From: Nitrospiraceae bacterium | Lineage (GTDB): Bacteria; Nitrospirota; Thermodesulfovibrionia; UBA6902 | Reading direction: 5' to 3' | DNA length: 41,244 nucleotides | Assembly (NCBI GenBank): GCA_020356065.1 | Contig: CP070632.1 | Location: 1,572,799 to 1,614,042 of the forward strand | Shown here: in pieces, positions 1 to 10,530 of the stretch | Layout of the letters: each line of letters opens with the position of its first letter | Position numbering within the stretch: position 1 is the first letter of the stretch | The notes under the pieces: model-generated | What the model saw: the letters and a program-made list of their open reading frames with translations, nothing else | Told to the model about the DNA's origin: nothing | Databases searched by the model: none | Position numbers and translations under genes: made by a program

Positions 1-32
1 CAATCAGCATCCACCCCCTAAGGTTTTTTTAT

Positions 33-218
33 TCAGCGGCCTGTTACTCTTTCGGCCGAGCATGCACATGACAGAGTGTGAGTAGAATTCTCTGAGGTAT
101 CACCAGTCACTCTGCAGCTGCAGCTGGTGTTTTGTCTTTTATATTTGCTGAAATACATGCCGGCAGCAAATATTATGATGGCTATAAAAACACATATGAA
201 GATGATCAAAAATTCCAT
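33..218 (-). CDS. nqrM: NqrM-like Na+-NQR maturation protein
   Basis: A 61-residue protein with one N-terminal membrane helix (about residues 2-22) followed by a short basic stretch and a cysteine-rich tail carrying two C-x-C pairs (C33/C35 and C51/C53). NqrM is a small single-helix protein with conserved cysteines, needed for assembly of Na+-NQR and thought to deliver iron for the Cys-ligated Fe site in NqrD/E; in Vibrio it is encoded at the end of the nqr operon. Size, topology, cysteine pattern and position after nqrABCDEF all fit. Sequence identity to reference NqrM is low by eye, and no clear Shine-Dalgarno precedes the ATG, so the call rests mainly on architecture and context. Confidence 0.68.
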   Translation of the reverse strand: MEFLIIFICVFIAIIIFAAGMYFSKYKRQNTSCSCRVTGDTSENSTHTLSCACSAERVTGR

Positions 219-271
219 CGCATCAATTTTTTATCAAGATAGAGACTCGGATAAATTAATGGACTGCTTCA

Positions 272-312
272 GTCATTCTGACCTGCCTGCCAGCTTCACT
301 TGCGGGAATGAC
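272..312. repeat. REP-like single inverted repeat
   Basis: Between the NqrM-like gene and the CBS gene, GTCATTC at 272-278 is matched by GAATGAC at 306-312. The outer GTCAT...ATGAC borders are the same as those of the double hairpin at 23364-23442, but the inner part does not pair well. It may be a decayed member of the same palindromic repeat family or chance. Confidence 0.3.
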
Positions 313-349
313 ACTCTTAATCTTGGTTTTACTGCGCATTTATTCCTGA

Positions 350-823
350 TTATTTGTTCTTCTTTCTCCACTTCCAGTTTTCATAAAATTCGAGGCTGAC
401 CATTTCGTCGAGTTCTCGCAGCTGTTTTGTCCTTTCGGTAAACCCTACCCGTATGACGTCCCGGGCATAGAGCAGGCCAATGTATTTCCCTTCTTTTTCA
501 ATCAACAGGTGTCGCGTGCGGAACCCTAGGAGTTTATCAATGAGCTGGAATATATTGTCAGTGTGTGGGGCTGATTTGAGCGGGAATGACATATGATCGC
601 TGACTCTCGTTGTTTTCGGATCATATCCATCCATAACGGTGTTTTTCATAAGGTCCCTTTCTGTCCATATGCCGACGTATTCCCCATCCTTCCGGATGAG
701 GACCGCATGACTTTCCCGTTCCAGCATTGCCTTGATAGCGTCGTACACCGTTGTTTCCGGAGACACACACAGCGGCTCTTCACCGATGTCCTTCAAAATA
801 TCTGCTGCGGTTATGTTAGTCAT
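350..823 (-). CDS. CBS-domain pair protein
   Basis: A 157-residue soluble protein made almost entirely of two CBS modules (about residues 8-65 and 72-130), each ending in the typical hydrophobic strand plus charged helix (VGIWTERDLMK and IGLLYARDVIRV). CBS pairs usually bind adenine nucleotides and sense energy state. The start is fixed by a GGAGGT Shine-Dalgarno six bases before the ATG. It lies on the same strand as nqrF, 150 nt downstream, and before the NqrM-like gene, so it may be part of the extended nqr locus. A regulatory link to the complex is inference only. Confidence 0.85.
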   Translation of the reverse strand: MTNITAADILKDIGEEPLCVSPETTVYDAIKAMLERESHAVLIRKDGEYVGIWTERDLMKNTVMDGYDPKTTRVSDHMSFPLKSAPHTDNIFQLIDKLLGFRTRHLLIEKEGKYIGLLYARDVIRVGFTERTKQLRELDEMVSLEFYENWKWRKKNK

Positions 824-973
824 GTCTTACCTCCGTAGTATTTAAATATCTATAACCAATCACAAGGTATATACGAAAATGACCAAAAAACTTCCTGCGA
901 AATTTGTTCTTTCAATCGTATAGTCTGTCTGTCACTTGTCATATAAAATTTCTAATTTGTATTTTCTTTTCCA

Positions 974-2212
974 TTATGATCCTCCAAAGTCATCATAAAA
1001 AATATTTTCCGGCTCTACACCCATGCTGTCCAGGTACATGATTACCGAAGCATTAAGTGCGGGTGGACCGCAGATATAGTACTCACAGTCTTCCGGCGCT
1101 GGATGATCTTTTAAATAGGTGTCATGCAGGCAATGCTGAACATATCCCTTATACCCTGTCCAGTTTTGCATCATGTGGGGACGGGAGAGGGCCAGGTGAA
1201 ACGCGAAGTTATCGTGTTTCTCTGCAAGTTTTGTAAAGTGGTCCACATAGAATGCCTCTCTCATACTTCTGGCTCCGTAATAAAAAGAAATCTTTCTGCT
1301 GGTTTTTACCCGCTCCAACTGATCAAATATGATTGAGCGGAGCGGAGCCATACCCGCGCCTCCCCCTATGATTATCATTTCATTGCTGCTATCCTGCGCA
1401 AAAAACTCGCCATAGGGACCTGATATGGTTATTTGGTCTCCCGGTTTCATGCTGAACAGGTATGAGGACATTTTTCCGGGTGGAATATCAGGCTCATCAA
1501 GGGGTGGGGTTGCTATCCGGACATTCAATACAATTACCCCTTTTTCTTCAGGGTAATTGGCCATTGAATAGGCCCGGATAACCGGTTCGTCAACAACAGA
1601 TTCAAACTTCCAGAGGTCGAACCTGTCCCAGTCCGGTTTATATTCATCCTCAATAATGAAGTCCAGATAACTTAAGGAGTGCGGCGGTGCTTCTGCCTGG
1701 ATATAGCCGCCTGCACGAAAGGCTACCTCTTCACCTGGGGGGAGTTCGAGGACCAGCTCTTTGATAAAGGACGCTACATTGCGGTTGGAACGGATCGTAC
1801 AGACCCATTGCTTTGTCTCAAGGGCCTCAGGGGGTATTTCCAGTTTCATACTGTTTTTTACCGGTACCTGGCAGGAGAGACGGAACTGGTCATGGATTTG
1901 CCGCCGGGTGAGTTTTGACTTCTCGGTCGGCAGAACATCTCCGGCACCTTCCCGTATGACCACCCGGCATTCCCCACAGGTACCGCCTCCGCCACAGGCA
2001 GAAGCCAGATAGATTTTGTTGTCTGCTAGTGTATTTAACAGTTTCCCGCCTGCAGGTACAGTCAGTGATCGCTCGGGGTCATCATTGATTTGCAATGTTG
2101 CCGGGCCGCTTGCAACCAGCTTTGATTTTGCCGCCAGGATAATGAATACGAGAACAAGGATAAGAAGGGTGAATGTGACTACAGCGAGCGTTACGAGAGA
2201 GATTCCGGTCAT
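974..2212 (-). CDS. nqrF: Na+-translocating NADH:quinone reductase subunit F
   Basis: NqrF is the NADH-oxidising entry point of the sodium pump: NADH gives electrons to FAD, then to a 2Fe-2S centre. The 412-residue protein has one N-terminal membrane helix (about 5-28), a ferredoxin-type 2Fe-2S domain with C73, C79, C82 and C114, then an FAD-binding barrel with RAYSMANYP and a NAD-binding domain with [11 protein letters not shown]. It ends in DDFGGS, the typical NqrF tail. The length matches the family. It follows nqrE by 13 nt and is the last subunit gene of the nqrABCDEF operon. Confidence 0.97.
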   Translation of the reverse strand: MTGISLVTLAVVTFTLLILVLVFIILAAKSKLVASGPATLQINDDPERSLTVPAGGKLLNTLADNKIYLASACGGGGTCGECRVVIREGAGDVLPTEKSKLTRRQIHDQFRLSCQVPVKNSMKLEIPPEALETKQWVCTIRSNRNVASFIKELVLELPPGEEVAFRAGGYIQAEAPPHSLSYLDFIIEDEYKPDWDRFDLWKFESVVDEPVIRAYSMANYPEEKGVIVLNVRIATPPLDEPDIPPGKMSSYLFSMKPGDQITISGPYGEFFAQDSSNEMIIIGGGAGMAPLRSIIFDQLERVKTSRKISFYYGARSMREAFYVDHFTKLAEKHDNFAFHLALSRPHMMQNWTGYKGYVQHCLHDTYLKDHPAPEDCEYYICGPPALNASVIMYLDSMGVEPENIFYDDFGGS

Positions 2213-2225
2213 TGATGTATCCTTA

Positions 2226-2837
2226 CTATAGCTGAATTCCCGAAAAGAGCATAAAGGCCATTGCCATAAGCCCTGACACGATAAAAATGATTCCTGCCCC
2301 TCTCAGACCCTTTGGAACATTACTGTATTGCATCTTTTCCCTGATTCCGGCCAGTGCTATGATCGCCAGTGCCCATCCCGCTCCTGCACCAAACCCGTAT
2401 ATCACACTTTCCACAAAATCATAGTCTCTTTCAACCATGAACAGAGAGCCCCCGAGAATTGCGCAGTTTACTGTTATCAGGGGAAGGAAAATGCCCAGCG
2501 ACGTATAGAGGACCGGGACATATCTGTCGAGTGCCATTTCAAGGATTTGTACCAAAGCGGCAATCACGCTTATGTATATAATCAGGCCGAGAAAGGTGAG
2601 ATCTACGCTTGGGATCCCGGCCCATAGCAGGGCCCCTTCCTTCAGGACATGATTGAAAATAAGATTATTGACAGGGATCGTAATGGTCATTACTGCTATA
2701 ACAGCAAATCCAAGACCAATTGCTGTTTCCAGTTTTTTTGATACGGCAATAAACGTGCACATGCCAAGAAAGAACGCAAGGGCAAGGTTTTCAACAAATA
2801 CGGCTTTCAGAATTATACTGAGGTAGTGTTCGATCAT
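2226..2837 (-). CDS. nqrE: Na+-translocating NADH:quinone reductase subunit E
   Basis: Integral membrane subunit with six predicted helices, paired with NqrD; together they hold the membrane-embedded iron site. The protein starts MIEHYLSI and contains [14 protein letters not shown], whose Cys is a conserved iron ligand, and a second half with NCAILGG. The ATG at 2837 is chosen over an upstream in-frame start because it overlaps the nqrD stop as ATGA, is preceded by GGAGGAAG, and gives the usual NqrE N-terminus. The result is 203 residues, normal for the family. Confidence 0.96.
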   Translation of the reverse strand: MIEHYLSIILKAVFVENLALAFFLGMCTFIAVSKKLETAIGLGFAVIAVMTITIPVNNLIFNHVLKEGALLWAGIPSVDLTFLGLIIYISVIAALVQILEMALDRYVPVLYTSLGIFLPLITVNCAILGGSLFMVERDYDFVESVIYGFGAGAGWALAIIALAGIREKMQYSNVPKGLRGAGIIFIVSGLMAMAFMLFSGIQL

Positions 2838-3457
2838 TCTTCTTCCTCCCGCAGTTCCGGCTTCCACGTCCTCAGTGCCCAGATCAGGAGTCCCACAATA
2901 ATAAACCCGCTGGGAGCAAGTAAAAAAAATCCATTGGGCGAGTACCAGCCTCCCACGACCTGTGTAAGGAGCACAGGATATCCGAAGAGTCTTCCCGTTC
3001 CCAGGAGTTCGCGGAAAAAGGCGACTGACAGCAGCATAACGCTGTATCCGAGGCCGTTACCGATACCATCGACAAAACTGATACCCGGAGGTTTTTTCAG
3101 GGCAACGGCTTCAGCCCTCCCGAGGACAATACAGTTTGTTATGATCAGCCCCACGAATACGGACAGCTGTTTGCTCAATCCATAGGCAAAGGCCTGCAGA
3201 AACTCGTCAACGATGATAACGAGAGAGGCGATGACGGCCATTTCCACGATGATGCGGATGCTTCCCGGGATCTGGCTCCGGATAAGGCTTATGGTCAGAC
3301 TGGAAAAGGCGGTGACAAAAATCACGGCCACACACATAACAAAGGCTGTTTCCAGTTTTGTTGTAACTGCAAGGGCTGAACAGATCCCCAGGATCTGCAC
3401 GCCGATGGGATTTTCCTGAAACACCGGAGCGAGAAGGGTCTTCTTATAGATACCCAT
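2834..3457 (-). CDS. nqrD: Na+-translocating NADH:quinone reductase subunit D
   Basis: The 207-residue polytopic membrane subunit, homologous to NqrE in inverted topology. It has the conserved segments [16 protein letters not shown] and [14 protein letters not shown], each carrying one Cys expected to ligate the NqrD/E iron. The C-terminus is acidic. The start at 3457 has an AGGAAGGA ribosome site and overlaps the end of nqrC by 14 nt; its stop overlaps the nqrE start, so translation is probably coupled. Confidence 0.96.
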   Translation of the reverse strand: MGIYKKTLLAPVFQENPIGVQILGICSALAVTTKLETAFVMCVAVIFVTAFSSLTISLIRSQIPGSIRIIVEMAVIASLVIIVDEFLQAFAYGLSKQLSVFVGLIITNCIVLGRAEAVALKKPPGISFVDGIGNGLGYSVMLLSVAFFRELLGTGRLFGYPVLLTQVVGGWYSPNGFFLLAPSGFIIVGLLIWALRTWKPELREEEE

Positions 3458-4244
3458 ACATATCCTTCCTGAGCCTCTCGATCAAAGCGCTGTAACCATT
3501 TTCGCCGAGCCAGAACCGCACCATGGCATCCACACCATGTGATGTAAGGGTCGCACCCGAGAGACCTTCAATCTGGTAGGCAGAATTTGGCCGGGAAGCA
3601 TCGACATTCCCTTTTATAACGCGGATCCTGAGATTGCCTTCTTCATCAAATGCCTGCTTCCCCTTCCAAGTACTCTTCCATCTGGGGTTATCCACTTCTC
3701 CTCCGAGTCCCGGGGTTTCTCCGTGTTTATATATCGTAAACCCCCGCACCGTTTTCAGATCCCTTTCAAGAGCGATGAATCCATACAAGGTTGACCATAT
3801 GCCGTGACCGACGATGGGAAAGACAATACTTCGGATCTCTTCTCCGTCAAGAATAAAGTATATGGGCATATATGAGGGCACCCTGCCGAGTCCAGCAATA
3901 TCCTCGCCTTTGGGAATGCTCCTTCCATATTGGGAATCTGCGGCAAGTTTCCTGATATCAAATTTCTCTATGTTCAGCAGATCATTAAATTCACTTATGG
4001 GTACCCTTTTCCCGCTGCGCAGATCCACGAGCAGGGGCCGGACCCGTTCTTCATAGACCTTGACAGCTTCGTCCCGGCCATTCGGGAGCTCTGCGGCCTT
4101 CAGGATATTCCTTATCCTGTCGAGCTTTTTGTTTTTGTAGCGAAAGTCCCGGAGGGTTACTTCTGCCGTTGACACGAGGAGAGAACAGGCGATGCAGACG
4201 GCAAGAGCCACGATAATGGTTTTTTTCTTACTTTCATCGGGCAT
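3444..4244 (-). CDS. nqrC: Na+-translocating NADH:quinone reductase subunit C
   Basis: NqrC carries a covalently attached FMN. The protein has one N-terminal membrane helix (about 9-27) and a periplasmic FMN-binding domain with [14 protein letters not shown] and the flavinylation motif SGAT at residues 229-232, whose Thr232 should take FMN from ApbE. The ATG at 4244 (266 residues) is chosen because AAGGAGG lies just upstream and it gives a normal NqrC length; an in-frame start farther upstream would add 28 residues inside nqrB. It overlaps nqrB by 11 nt. No apbE is present in the window. Confidence 0.95.
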   Translation of the reverse strand: MPDESKKKTIIVALAVCIACSLLVSTAEVTLRDFRYKNKKLDRIRNILKAAELPNGRDEAVKVYEERVRPLLVDLRSGKRVPISEFNDLLNIEKFDIRKLAADSQYGRSIPKGEDIAGLGRVPSYMPIYFILDGEEIRSIVFPIVGHGIWSTLYGFIALERDLKTVRGFTIYKHGETPGLGGEVDNPRWKSTWKGKQAFDEEGNLRIRVIKGNVDASRPNSAYQIEGLSGATLTSHGVDAMVRFWLGENGYSALIERLRKDMYGYL

Positions 4245-5433
4245 TCCGTGAAAGCCTCCTTCTGATATTGATATTAATAAAGATTCTGTCGATGAGCGGG
4301 GCAAACATGTTCCCAAAGAGGATAGCAAGCATAATACCCTCAGGATAGGCCGGGTTAATGGATCTGATGAGTACTGTCAAAACGCCAATAAGAAAGCCGT
4401 AGATATACTGTCCCTTTTCAGTTATGGAACCGCTTACCGGGTCAGTGGTCATAAAAACCGTACCAAAGGCAAAACCACCCAGAACAAGATGCCACAGCGG
4501 TGAAAGCTGAAACATCGGATTTGTCATACTTCCCGATATCTTAAGCAGTGATGCCAGAGCAAGCAGCCCGGCCACGGTGGACAGCATAATCCTCCAGGAT
4601 GCAATACCAGTGACGATTAATATCACTGCTCCGATAAGGCATGCCAGTGCAGAGGTTTCCCCCATAGAACCGGGGATAAGACCGATAAAAGCATCTATCC
4701 AGGAAACGGTCACTGATAGTGAAGGGTCAGCAGCTTCTGCAAGGGGGGTTGCTCCTGTAACTCCGTCCACAGCAACCCACACAGCGTCACCGCTAATCTG
4801 TGCCGGGTAGGCAAAAAAAAGAAACGCACGCCCCATCAAGGCCGGATTGAATATGTTTCTGCCGGTACCGCCGAAGATCTCCTTGCCGATTACAACGCCA
4901 AAAGAAATCCCGAGCGCTGCCTGCCACAAAGGGATGGAGGGAGGCAGGGTAAGGGGAAAGAGGAGGCTTGTTACGAGAAATCCCTCACTAATGTCTTCTT
5001 TTCTGATTGCAGCGAACAGACCTTCCCACACACCGCCCACTGCCAGCGTGACCATATATACAGGGAAAAAATAAAGTGCACCATGGACCATGCAGGACAG
5101 AATGCTCTCAGGGTTTAATCCTGTATTGAGAAAAGCAAGCACTGTTCCCCGCCATCCTTCGACAGATGCTTTTCCCATACCGGCCAGGGCTGTATTTGCC
5201 TGAAATCCCGTATTGTAGAGTGCCATGAATATGCAGGGGATCAGAGCGTAAACAACCCAGACCATAACCCGTTTCAGGTCAATAACATCCCGTACATGGG
5301 AGGCCTGTTGAGTAACCTTGCCCGGGGTGTACAGAAATGTGTCAGCAGCCTCAAACAGAGGAGAGAGCCTTTCCAGCCTTCCCCCTTTTTTAAAATATTT
5401 CTCCTGTCTGTCGAGGAGGTTGCGTAACCCCAT
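4234..5433 (-). CDS. nqrB: Na+-translocating NADH:quinone reductase subunit B
   Basis: Large membrane subunit that holds one covalent FMN and riboflavin and forms much of the sodium path. The 399-residue protein has about ten hydrophobic segments after a soluble N-terminus. The flavin attachment motif TGAT lies at residues 226-229 inside GVTGATPLA, so Thr229 is the expected FMN site. The conserved [17 protein letters not shown] precedes it. The start overlaps the nqrA stop by one base (TAATG) and is preceded by GGAAGGG. Confidence 0.97.
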   Translation of the reverse strand: MGLRNLLDRQEKYFKKGGRLERLSPLFEAADTFLYTPGKVTQQASHVRDVIDLKRVMVWVVYALIPCIFMALYNTGFQANTALAGMGKASVEGWRGTVLAFLNTGLNPESILSCMVHGALYFFPVYMVTLAVGGVWEGLFAAIRKEDISEGFLVTSLLFPLTLPPSIPLWQAALGISFGVVIGKEIFGGTGRNIFNPALMGRAFLFFAYPAQISGDAVWVAVDGVTGATPLAEAADPSLSVTVSWIDAFIGLIPGSMGETSALACLIGAVILIVTGIASWRIMLSTVAGLLALASLLKISGSMTNPMFQLSPLWHLVLGGFAFGTVFMTTDPVSGSITEKGQYIYGFLIGVLTVLIRSINPAYPEGIMLAILFGNMFAPLIDRIFININIRRRLSRNAR

Positions 5434-6788
5434 TACCCTTCCTTTTCAATCAATAACAGGTTTCTGCGCAGTTCTTTTCCATGGTCGATTTTTGACGGGC
5501 AAACGAATGTACACAGTGCAAGGTCCTCCTCATCAAGCTCTATACATCCCAGCATCTCTGCGTCGTCAATATCATCTACTGCCAGAGCCTTCATGAGAGG
5601 TGTCGGCATAATATCCAGCGGCATGACCTTTTCATAGGACCCTACGGGAACGATTGCACGCCTGCTTCCATGACTGGAGCTTGTAAAACTGAACAGCCTG
5701 TTCGGCAGCAGCCGCGAGAGCACGATATTTTTTACCGAATACCGGTTAAGCCCCGGACGCAGCCAGCCCAGGAATTCTCTCTTCCCTCCCTCCGGGATCA
5801 CGGATATCTGTTGATGATACCGCCCGAGGTATCCTGTTTCCTCATGTGCTATAAAGCCGGACAGGACCGATCCGGAGATGCATCTCTGTTGTCCTTCGAT
5901 GAGTTCTCCTGATGTAATATCACTGACAGACGCGCCAATTCTTGTCTTGATCAGTCGTGGCTGTTTTACAGAAGGACCTGCCAGAGAAATGATTCTATCT
6001 ACGCTCAATGTCCCTGTTGTGAAAAGAATGCCTGCGGCGATGACGTCCTGTGCATTGATAAACCAGATATGTTTATTTCGTGCCGCAGGATCAAGAAAAT
6101 GAATGTGAGTGCCGGAATTTCCAGCTGGATGCGGGCCTGAAAATTCAGCAACAGTGAGTTGATCCATCTCGGGCCTGGGAATTTTGTCACCTGGAGACGA
6201 GCACAGGTACACCCTGCCGTCAGTCAGTCTGGACAGAACAGTGATTCCTTGTATAAAATGTCTTTCGTTTCCTTCCAGAATCTTCACCACAGCGGGAGCC
6301 AGAGGATTTGTATCCATGGCATTAATAAACAGAGAATGCGGAACTGTTTCGGGGTTTGCAACTTTACTGAACGGACGGGACCGGATTGATGTCCATAGCC
6401 CTGATGTCAGGAGCATACTTTTAACATCCTGCCTGCTCAATGAGGCCAGTTCATGTTCATCATATGAGGTGAACGAAACCCGATCATCTCCTTGAAGGGA
6501 AATAACAACTGAAACAAGGGCCCTCCTGTCTCCCCTGTTTATTGCAATGACTGTTCCTGAACCAGGCGATGTGTACCGCAGAGAGGGCACTTTTTTGTCC
6601 GTAAAAAGGAGCTGCCCCTGTTTAACAAAGTCCCCCACAGACACGGCAAATCGGGGTTTAATGCCTACATAGTCAGAGCCCAGGAGTGCTACTTTACCGG
6701 GATGCTTTACCTTGCTTATTGTCTGTACCGGTGCACCAGCGATGGGAAGGTCAAGCCCCTTTGTTATTTTTATCCTTCTGGATTCCAT
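5433..6788 (-). CDS. nqrA: Na+-translocating NADH:quinone reductase subunit A
   Basis: Cytoplasmic subunit that contributes to the quinone site; it binds no known redox cofactor. The 451-residue protein starts with the family signature of an RnfC-like barrel: [11 protein letters not shown], then PKFAV-like [16 protein letters not shown] and [17 protein letters not shown]. It is the first gene of the nqr operon. Only 81 nt separate it from the response-regulator gene upstream on the same strand, and no strong promoter is obvious there, so read-through from the two-component genes is possible. Confidence 0.96.
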   Translation of the reverse strand: MESRRIKITKGLDLPIAGAPVQTISKVKHPGKVALLGSDYVGIKPRFAVSVGDFVKQGQLLFTDKKVPSLRYTSPGSGTVIAINRGDRRALVSVVISLQGDDRVSFTSYDEHELASLSRQDVKSMLLTSGLWTSIRSRPFSKVANPETVPHSLFINAMDTNPLAPAVVKILEGNERHFIQGITVLSRLTDGRVYLCSSPGDKIPRPEMDQLTVAEFSGPHPAGNSGTHIHFLDPAARNKHIWFINAQDVIAAGILFTTGTLSVDRIISLAGPSVKQPRLIKTRIGASVSDITSGELIEGQQRCISGSVLSGFIAHEETGYLGRYHQQISVIPEGGKREFLGWLRPGLNRYSVKNIVLSRLLPNRLFSFTSSSHGSRRAIVPVGSYEKVMPLDIMPTPLMKALAVDDIDDAEMLGCIELDEEDLALCTFVCPSKIDHGKELRRNLLLIEKEG

Positions 6789-6869
6789 ACCTGCTAAAAT
6801 TTAAAAAATAAAACTTCCCAAATGAAACAAGCACATGAAATCTTTCCCTTGTTGTGATAGCTTCGCGTA

Positions 6870-7502
6870 CTAATAAACCAGCTGATTTTTTATTGCGTAG
6901 TAAGTGAGCTCGGCATTGCTCTTCATGCCCATTTTCTCAAGGATTCTCGCTCGATATGTGCTTATGGTTTTGACACTTAAAGACATCTCCTCGGCAATTT
7001 CTGAAATTGTATTTCCGGAAGATATTTTGCACAACACCTGATATTCTCTATCCGACAGGGTTTCATGAAGGAGCTTTTCTGTATCAGCCTCAAGATGAAA
7101 AGCCAGTTTTTCAGCAAGAGACGCACTGACATACTTGCCCCCGTTCGTAACTTTGCGTATTGCGGTTATAAGTTCATCAGGGGCACTTTCCTTGGTAAGG
7201 TAACCCGAGGCACCGGCTTTCAAAACTCTTACCGCATACTGCTCTTCAGGATGCATGGTTAAGATGAGTACCGGTATTTTCTGGTTCTCAGCTTTTATTT
7301 CCTTTAATGTTTCCAGTCCACTTTTACCCGGCATCGAAATGTCCAGCAAAATAACATCAAACCTGTTTTCTCTCATTTTAGCCAGTGCTTCATTGCCGTT
7401 TGTTGCTTCATCAGCTATGTCCATGCCGGGTACGTCAGAGATGATCTGCTTTAAACCTTCACGAACAATCGTATGATCATCGACAATCAGTATGTTAATC
7501 AT
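6870..7502 (-). CDS. NarL/FixJ-family response regulator
   Basis: A 210-residue two-domain regulator. The receiver domain (about 1-118) shows the acidic pair D8/D9, the phosphorylation site D54 in LLDISMPG, T82 and K104. The C-terminal LuxR-type helix-turn-helix (about 147-205) has LSDREYQVLCKISSG and SLSVKTISTYRARILEKMGM. Its start overlaps the stop of the kinase gene as ATGA, so the two are a cognate pair. It is followed by nqrA after 81 nt on the same strand, which makes nqr expression a reasonable but untested target. Confidence 0.93.
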   Translation of the reverse strand: MINILIVDDHTIVREGLKQIISDVPGMDIADEATNGNEALAKMRENRFDVILLDISMPGKSGLETLKEIKAENQKIPVLILTMHPEEQYAVRVLKAGASGYLTKESAPDELITAIRKVTNGGKYVSASLAEKLAFHLEADTEKLLHETLSDREYQVLCKISSGNTISEIAEEMSLSVKTISTYRARILEKMGMKSNAELTYYAIKNQLVY

Positions 7503-9406
7503 ACGACAATTCCCGTTCCGTTTAAAGGGATAATGACAGTTATGGTTGTTCCCTGATGCGGATTCCCGATAATCTCTACACTGCCTCCAAGGGCAATAGC
7601 GCGTTCGCGTATTCCTATAATACCGAAAGATCGTGGGTTTGCTAACTGACTTTGCTGGATTCCTATTCCATTATCATGAATCTGAAGTACAATGTTATCA
7701 TCTTCATTATACATGCTCATATTTACTTTTTTTGCTTTTGCATGTCGTACGACATTTGTCAATGCCTCCTGATATATACGAAACAATGCGATGGAAGCAT
7801 TCTCAGGGACTTTAATATAACCACTATTAATGGAGAGTAAACATTGAATGTTCGTCCTGCGCTGAAAATCTTTTGACTGCCATTCAATAGCTGCAATGAG
7901 CCCGAGATCATCCAGAACAGCCGGTCTGAGTTCAGAAGAAATCCTCTGTACCGTATGGATAGTTGTTTCAGCGTGTTTGGACATGGTCCTTACTTTCTCC
8001 TTCAGTTTCTCCTGATCGTCCGGCAGCTTCTTTTCAAGCCAGTACATATCAAGTTTCAGGGCGGTAAGCACCTGACCGAGCTCGTCATGAATCTCTCTGG
8101 CTATATTGGCCCTTTCCTCCTCCCGGGATGATTGCAAATGCGACGAGAGGTTACGCAGCCGCTGCTGGGAATCTTTTACCTGCGCCTCAGCAAATCTTCG
8201 CTCTTCTTCAACACCGATTGCTGATGCTATTATGCCCATTATTTTCTTGTCCTCACTGCCGGGTGAAAAATTCTTATCATAAAATGTACTGAGCGCTCCC
8301 ACAAACACTTCACCGCATTTCACACCATTACCCATATAGGTCATAATATGATAATTGCGTATCATGGGATCGGATGCCGCATAAGCTGTCTTGTGAAGAT
8401 TATTGATGATGGTAACATCTGTTCTCTGCTGTTTGATCACATCATAATTTATGTTCCCTTCGGTTTGACAGATATCACTATAGTCCGCGGGGACATTCCA
8501 TTTCCCATGAGTAAAAATAAGGCCGTTTTCAAATCTATTGTATGTCGCACATACTCCTTCAAGCAGTTCACCGCAGAGCTTGGTCAGCCGGTTAATATTT
8601 TCACTTGAATTGCTGCCAAAGCTTAAAAAGCTCTTGTTAAGCTTTGATAATCTTTCTTCGCTCCTCCGGAGCCTGGAATTCAAATCTGCCCAATACACTG
8701 CCGGAAAAAAAGGAATTGCCCAGATATGAAGGTTGTGCCTTATAGGAGCGAATATTTCGGCATGAACTTCATTGGACAACAGGTTGAATATCATGAGAAA
8801 TTCATCGAGAAAGAGAAAGGAAAATCCAGCGAACAGAGGCAGAGGGATATGCCTTCTTCTTCTATTGCCGATAAAAAAACATATCAGCACTGTCCCCATA
8901 AGTATGGATGCTGATATTCTGAATGTCATATCTCCCCAGAATGACCCGAACTGTGCTCCGGGGTGAGCATGCATGAATGATACCCACAATGGGGCGGTGA
9001 GGAGATATAATATTGCTATGGTGCTTAAGCCTGTTATTACAAAAAAGCGTGAAAATTTAGACCAGTCAAGAAAATACAGCATAAAGGCAAACCCGGCTAG
9101 TACCCCTGACAACATTGTCGCTGCATGTTCAAAAGGGGGGAAAAAATGATATATGGCTTCAAAAGAAATATATCCCCGCCATCCACCGTACTCAGCCACA
9201 AACATGATCATTTCACGACCTATACCTGCTATTGCGGCTATGCCTATGTAAAGATCTTTATATTCATGGAATCTTCTCCATTGCCTGAGCGAAATAAAGG
9301 CAAGAACTGACCAGAAAACGGTAGGTAATAAAAAACGTACTGCCAGATTTGCGGGGTCGCCTCTTCCGCCGCCGAACTGCGCCAGGATATCAAGTATTTC
9401 ATTCAT
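7499..9406 (-). CDS. Membrane sensor histidine kinase (HisKA_3 type)
   Basis: A 635-residue kinase of the NarX/DesK group. Residues about 20-255 form roughly seven hydrophobic helices, an unusual multi-pass sensor with several conserved-looking His, Trp and Tyr residues. A GAF-like region spans about 270-405. A short coiled coil leads into the HisKA_3 dimerisation helix with the phospho-acceptor H440 in REIHDELGQ, followed by a HATPase_c domain with N-box QEALTNVVRHA (near 546) and DNGIGI (near 578-583). The ligand cannot be told from sequence. It is translationally coupled to the downstream regulator. Confidence 0.9.
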   Translation of the reverse strand: MNEILDILAQFGGGRGDPANLAVRFLLPTVFWSVLAFISLRQWRRFHEYKDLYIGIAAIAGIGREMIMFVAEYGGWRGYISFEAIYHFFPPFEHAATMLSGVLAGFAFMLYFLDWSKFSRFFVITGLSTIAILYLLTAPLWVSFMHAHPGAQFGSFWGDMTFRISASILMGTVLICFFIGNRRRRHIPLPLFAGFSFLFLDEFLMIFNLLSNEVHAEIFAPIRHNLHIWAIPFFPAVYWADLNSRLRRSEERLSKLNKSFLSFGSNSSENINRLTKLCGELLEGVCATYNRFENGLIFTHGKWNVPADYSDICQTEGNINYDVIKQQRTDVTIINNLHKTAYAASDPMIRNYHIMTYMGNGVKCGEVFVGALSTFYDKNFSPGSEDKKIMGIIASAIGVEEERRFAEAQVKDSQQRLRNLSSHLQSSREEERANIAREIHDELGQVLTALKLDMYWLEKKLPDDQEKLKEKVRTMSKHAETTIHTVQRISSELRPAVLDDLGLIAAIEWQSKDFQRRTNIQCLLSINSGYIKVPENASIALFRIYQEALTNVVRHAKAKKVNMSMYNEDDNIVLQIHDNGIGIQQSQLANPRSFGIIGIRERAIALGGSVEIIGNPHQGTTITVIIPLNGTGIVV

Positions 9407-10080
9407 GGAAGGTACTCCGTGCTCGGAATCACAGATATTATACTATATTACCAAGGAAATTAGGGATAAGGACACAGGTGGATAGCAGGCAGCGTAACGA
9501 TAAAATGATGGTATCTGAATTAAACTATTCTGCCCATAAGCATGGTTGTTTACAGACCGGTAAACAGAACGATGGCTGATCAATCATTATATTTTTTATT
9601 GCAGGACATTTATGATCCAACGGGCTATTGATAATCTTCATTCGTTTATTTTTTCTCTGGCAGCGTCTATGCCACGCACACAGAACCTGAATGTATCGAG
9701 GTGAGAGTCTTCCTTTGCGTTCACATGATACAGCAAGGTGTTCAATTTTTTTAAGGGAAGTCATGATGGCTTCACTCAGTTCAAAATGTTAAAAACATTC
9801 TGCGTTTCCATAACATATAATGTGGAAAAATTGAAGGAGAGTTCTTCTGTTTTTATTATAAGGGTATGTCTCACAGCAATGGGCGAGATTGTGCAGTCGT
9901 ATGAGTAATAACAAATAGAGTCATTTAAGAGAATATGAAAGGCTGATTGACAAATAAATGTAATGTCAATTTACACTTTATTTATAAATACTTAACATAC
10001 GTTTGGCATCTCCGCGAAATCAATTAAAATTCTGATACTTGCATTTATGTGTAACCTATTGAATAATAAATAGATATACT
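9407..10080. other. 674-nt region without a confident gene
   Basis: It separates the divergent histidine kinase and DUF5658 genes. A 79-codon minus-strand reading frame (9525-9764, Cys-rich C-terminus) exists but has no Shine-Dalgarno and no recognised family. The sequence becomes very AT-rich toward the DUF5658 gene, where a promoter-like inverted repeat is described separately. The kinase promoter should also lie here but is not obvious. Confidence 0.5.
9946..9975 (+). promoter_or_regulatory. Promoter-like site with inverted repeat
   Basis: TTGACA at 9947-9952 and a weak -10 (TTTACA, 9970-9975) are 17 bases apart. The -35 is one arm of ATTGACA-N11-TGTCAAT (9946-9970), so a dimeric regulator could cover the spacer. 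It sits 105 nt before the DUF5658 gene. The -10 match is poor, so the promoter call is tentative. Confidence 0.4.
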
Positions 10081-10530
10081 ATGAATATTCAACAGATAAC
10101 TGATTACAGCAGGACTAAACAAGACAGAAGAGTAAGTCCTACGCCAATAATAAGCAAATATTCTATTAAAGGCGGTCGTAGAAGGATAGTGCGAAGAAAC
10201 GATGATAAGACTGCTCATATTTTTGTTGATTTATACAGTACCAGGCTTTTCATGATTGTGCTGTCTCTGCTGTTCCTCAGTTTATTCGATGCTTATATGA
10301 CTCTTACATTAATCAGCAAGGGGAAGGTTTATGAAGCTAACCCCTTTATGGCCTATTTTCTTGATCATGGTATTTTGCATTTTACCGTAGTCAAACTTTT
10401 TATCACCATTGCTTCCATATGTATTTTATGTATTTTCAAAAATGTCCGGCTTACCCGTATCGGTCTTCCTGTTGCCATAAAAATTTATATCCTGATAGTT
10501 GCATATGAATGTTATTTATTCATGATATGA
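10081..10530 (+). CDS. DUF5658-family membrane protein
   Basis: A 149-residue protein of unknown function. A basic soluble N-terminus (about 1-50) precedes three or so membrane helices (about 57-77, 100-122, 128-148). The block DAYMTLTLISKGKVYEANP followed by a small-residue loop and a Lys-bearing helix (TVVKLFIT) is the DUF5658 signature as I know it. No Shine-Dalgarno is visible before the ATG. It lies alone, upstream of a membrane phosphoesterase on the same strand. Confidence 0.75.
   Translation: MNIQQITDYSRTKQDRRVSPTPIISKYSIKGGRRRIVRRNDDKTAHIFVDLYSTRLFMIVLSLLFLSLFDAYMTLTLISKGKVYEANPFMAYFLDHGILHFTVVKLFITIASICILCIFKNVRLTRIGLPVAIKIYILIVAYECYLFMI

Noticed and set aside
9525-9764. 79-codon minus-strand ORF upstream of the histidine kinase
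   Set aside because: No ribosome site, no family, and no sign of selection visible by eye. It could be real but support is too thin to call it a gene.
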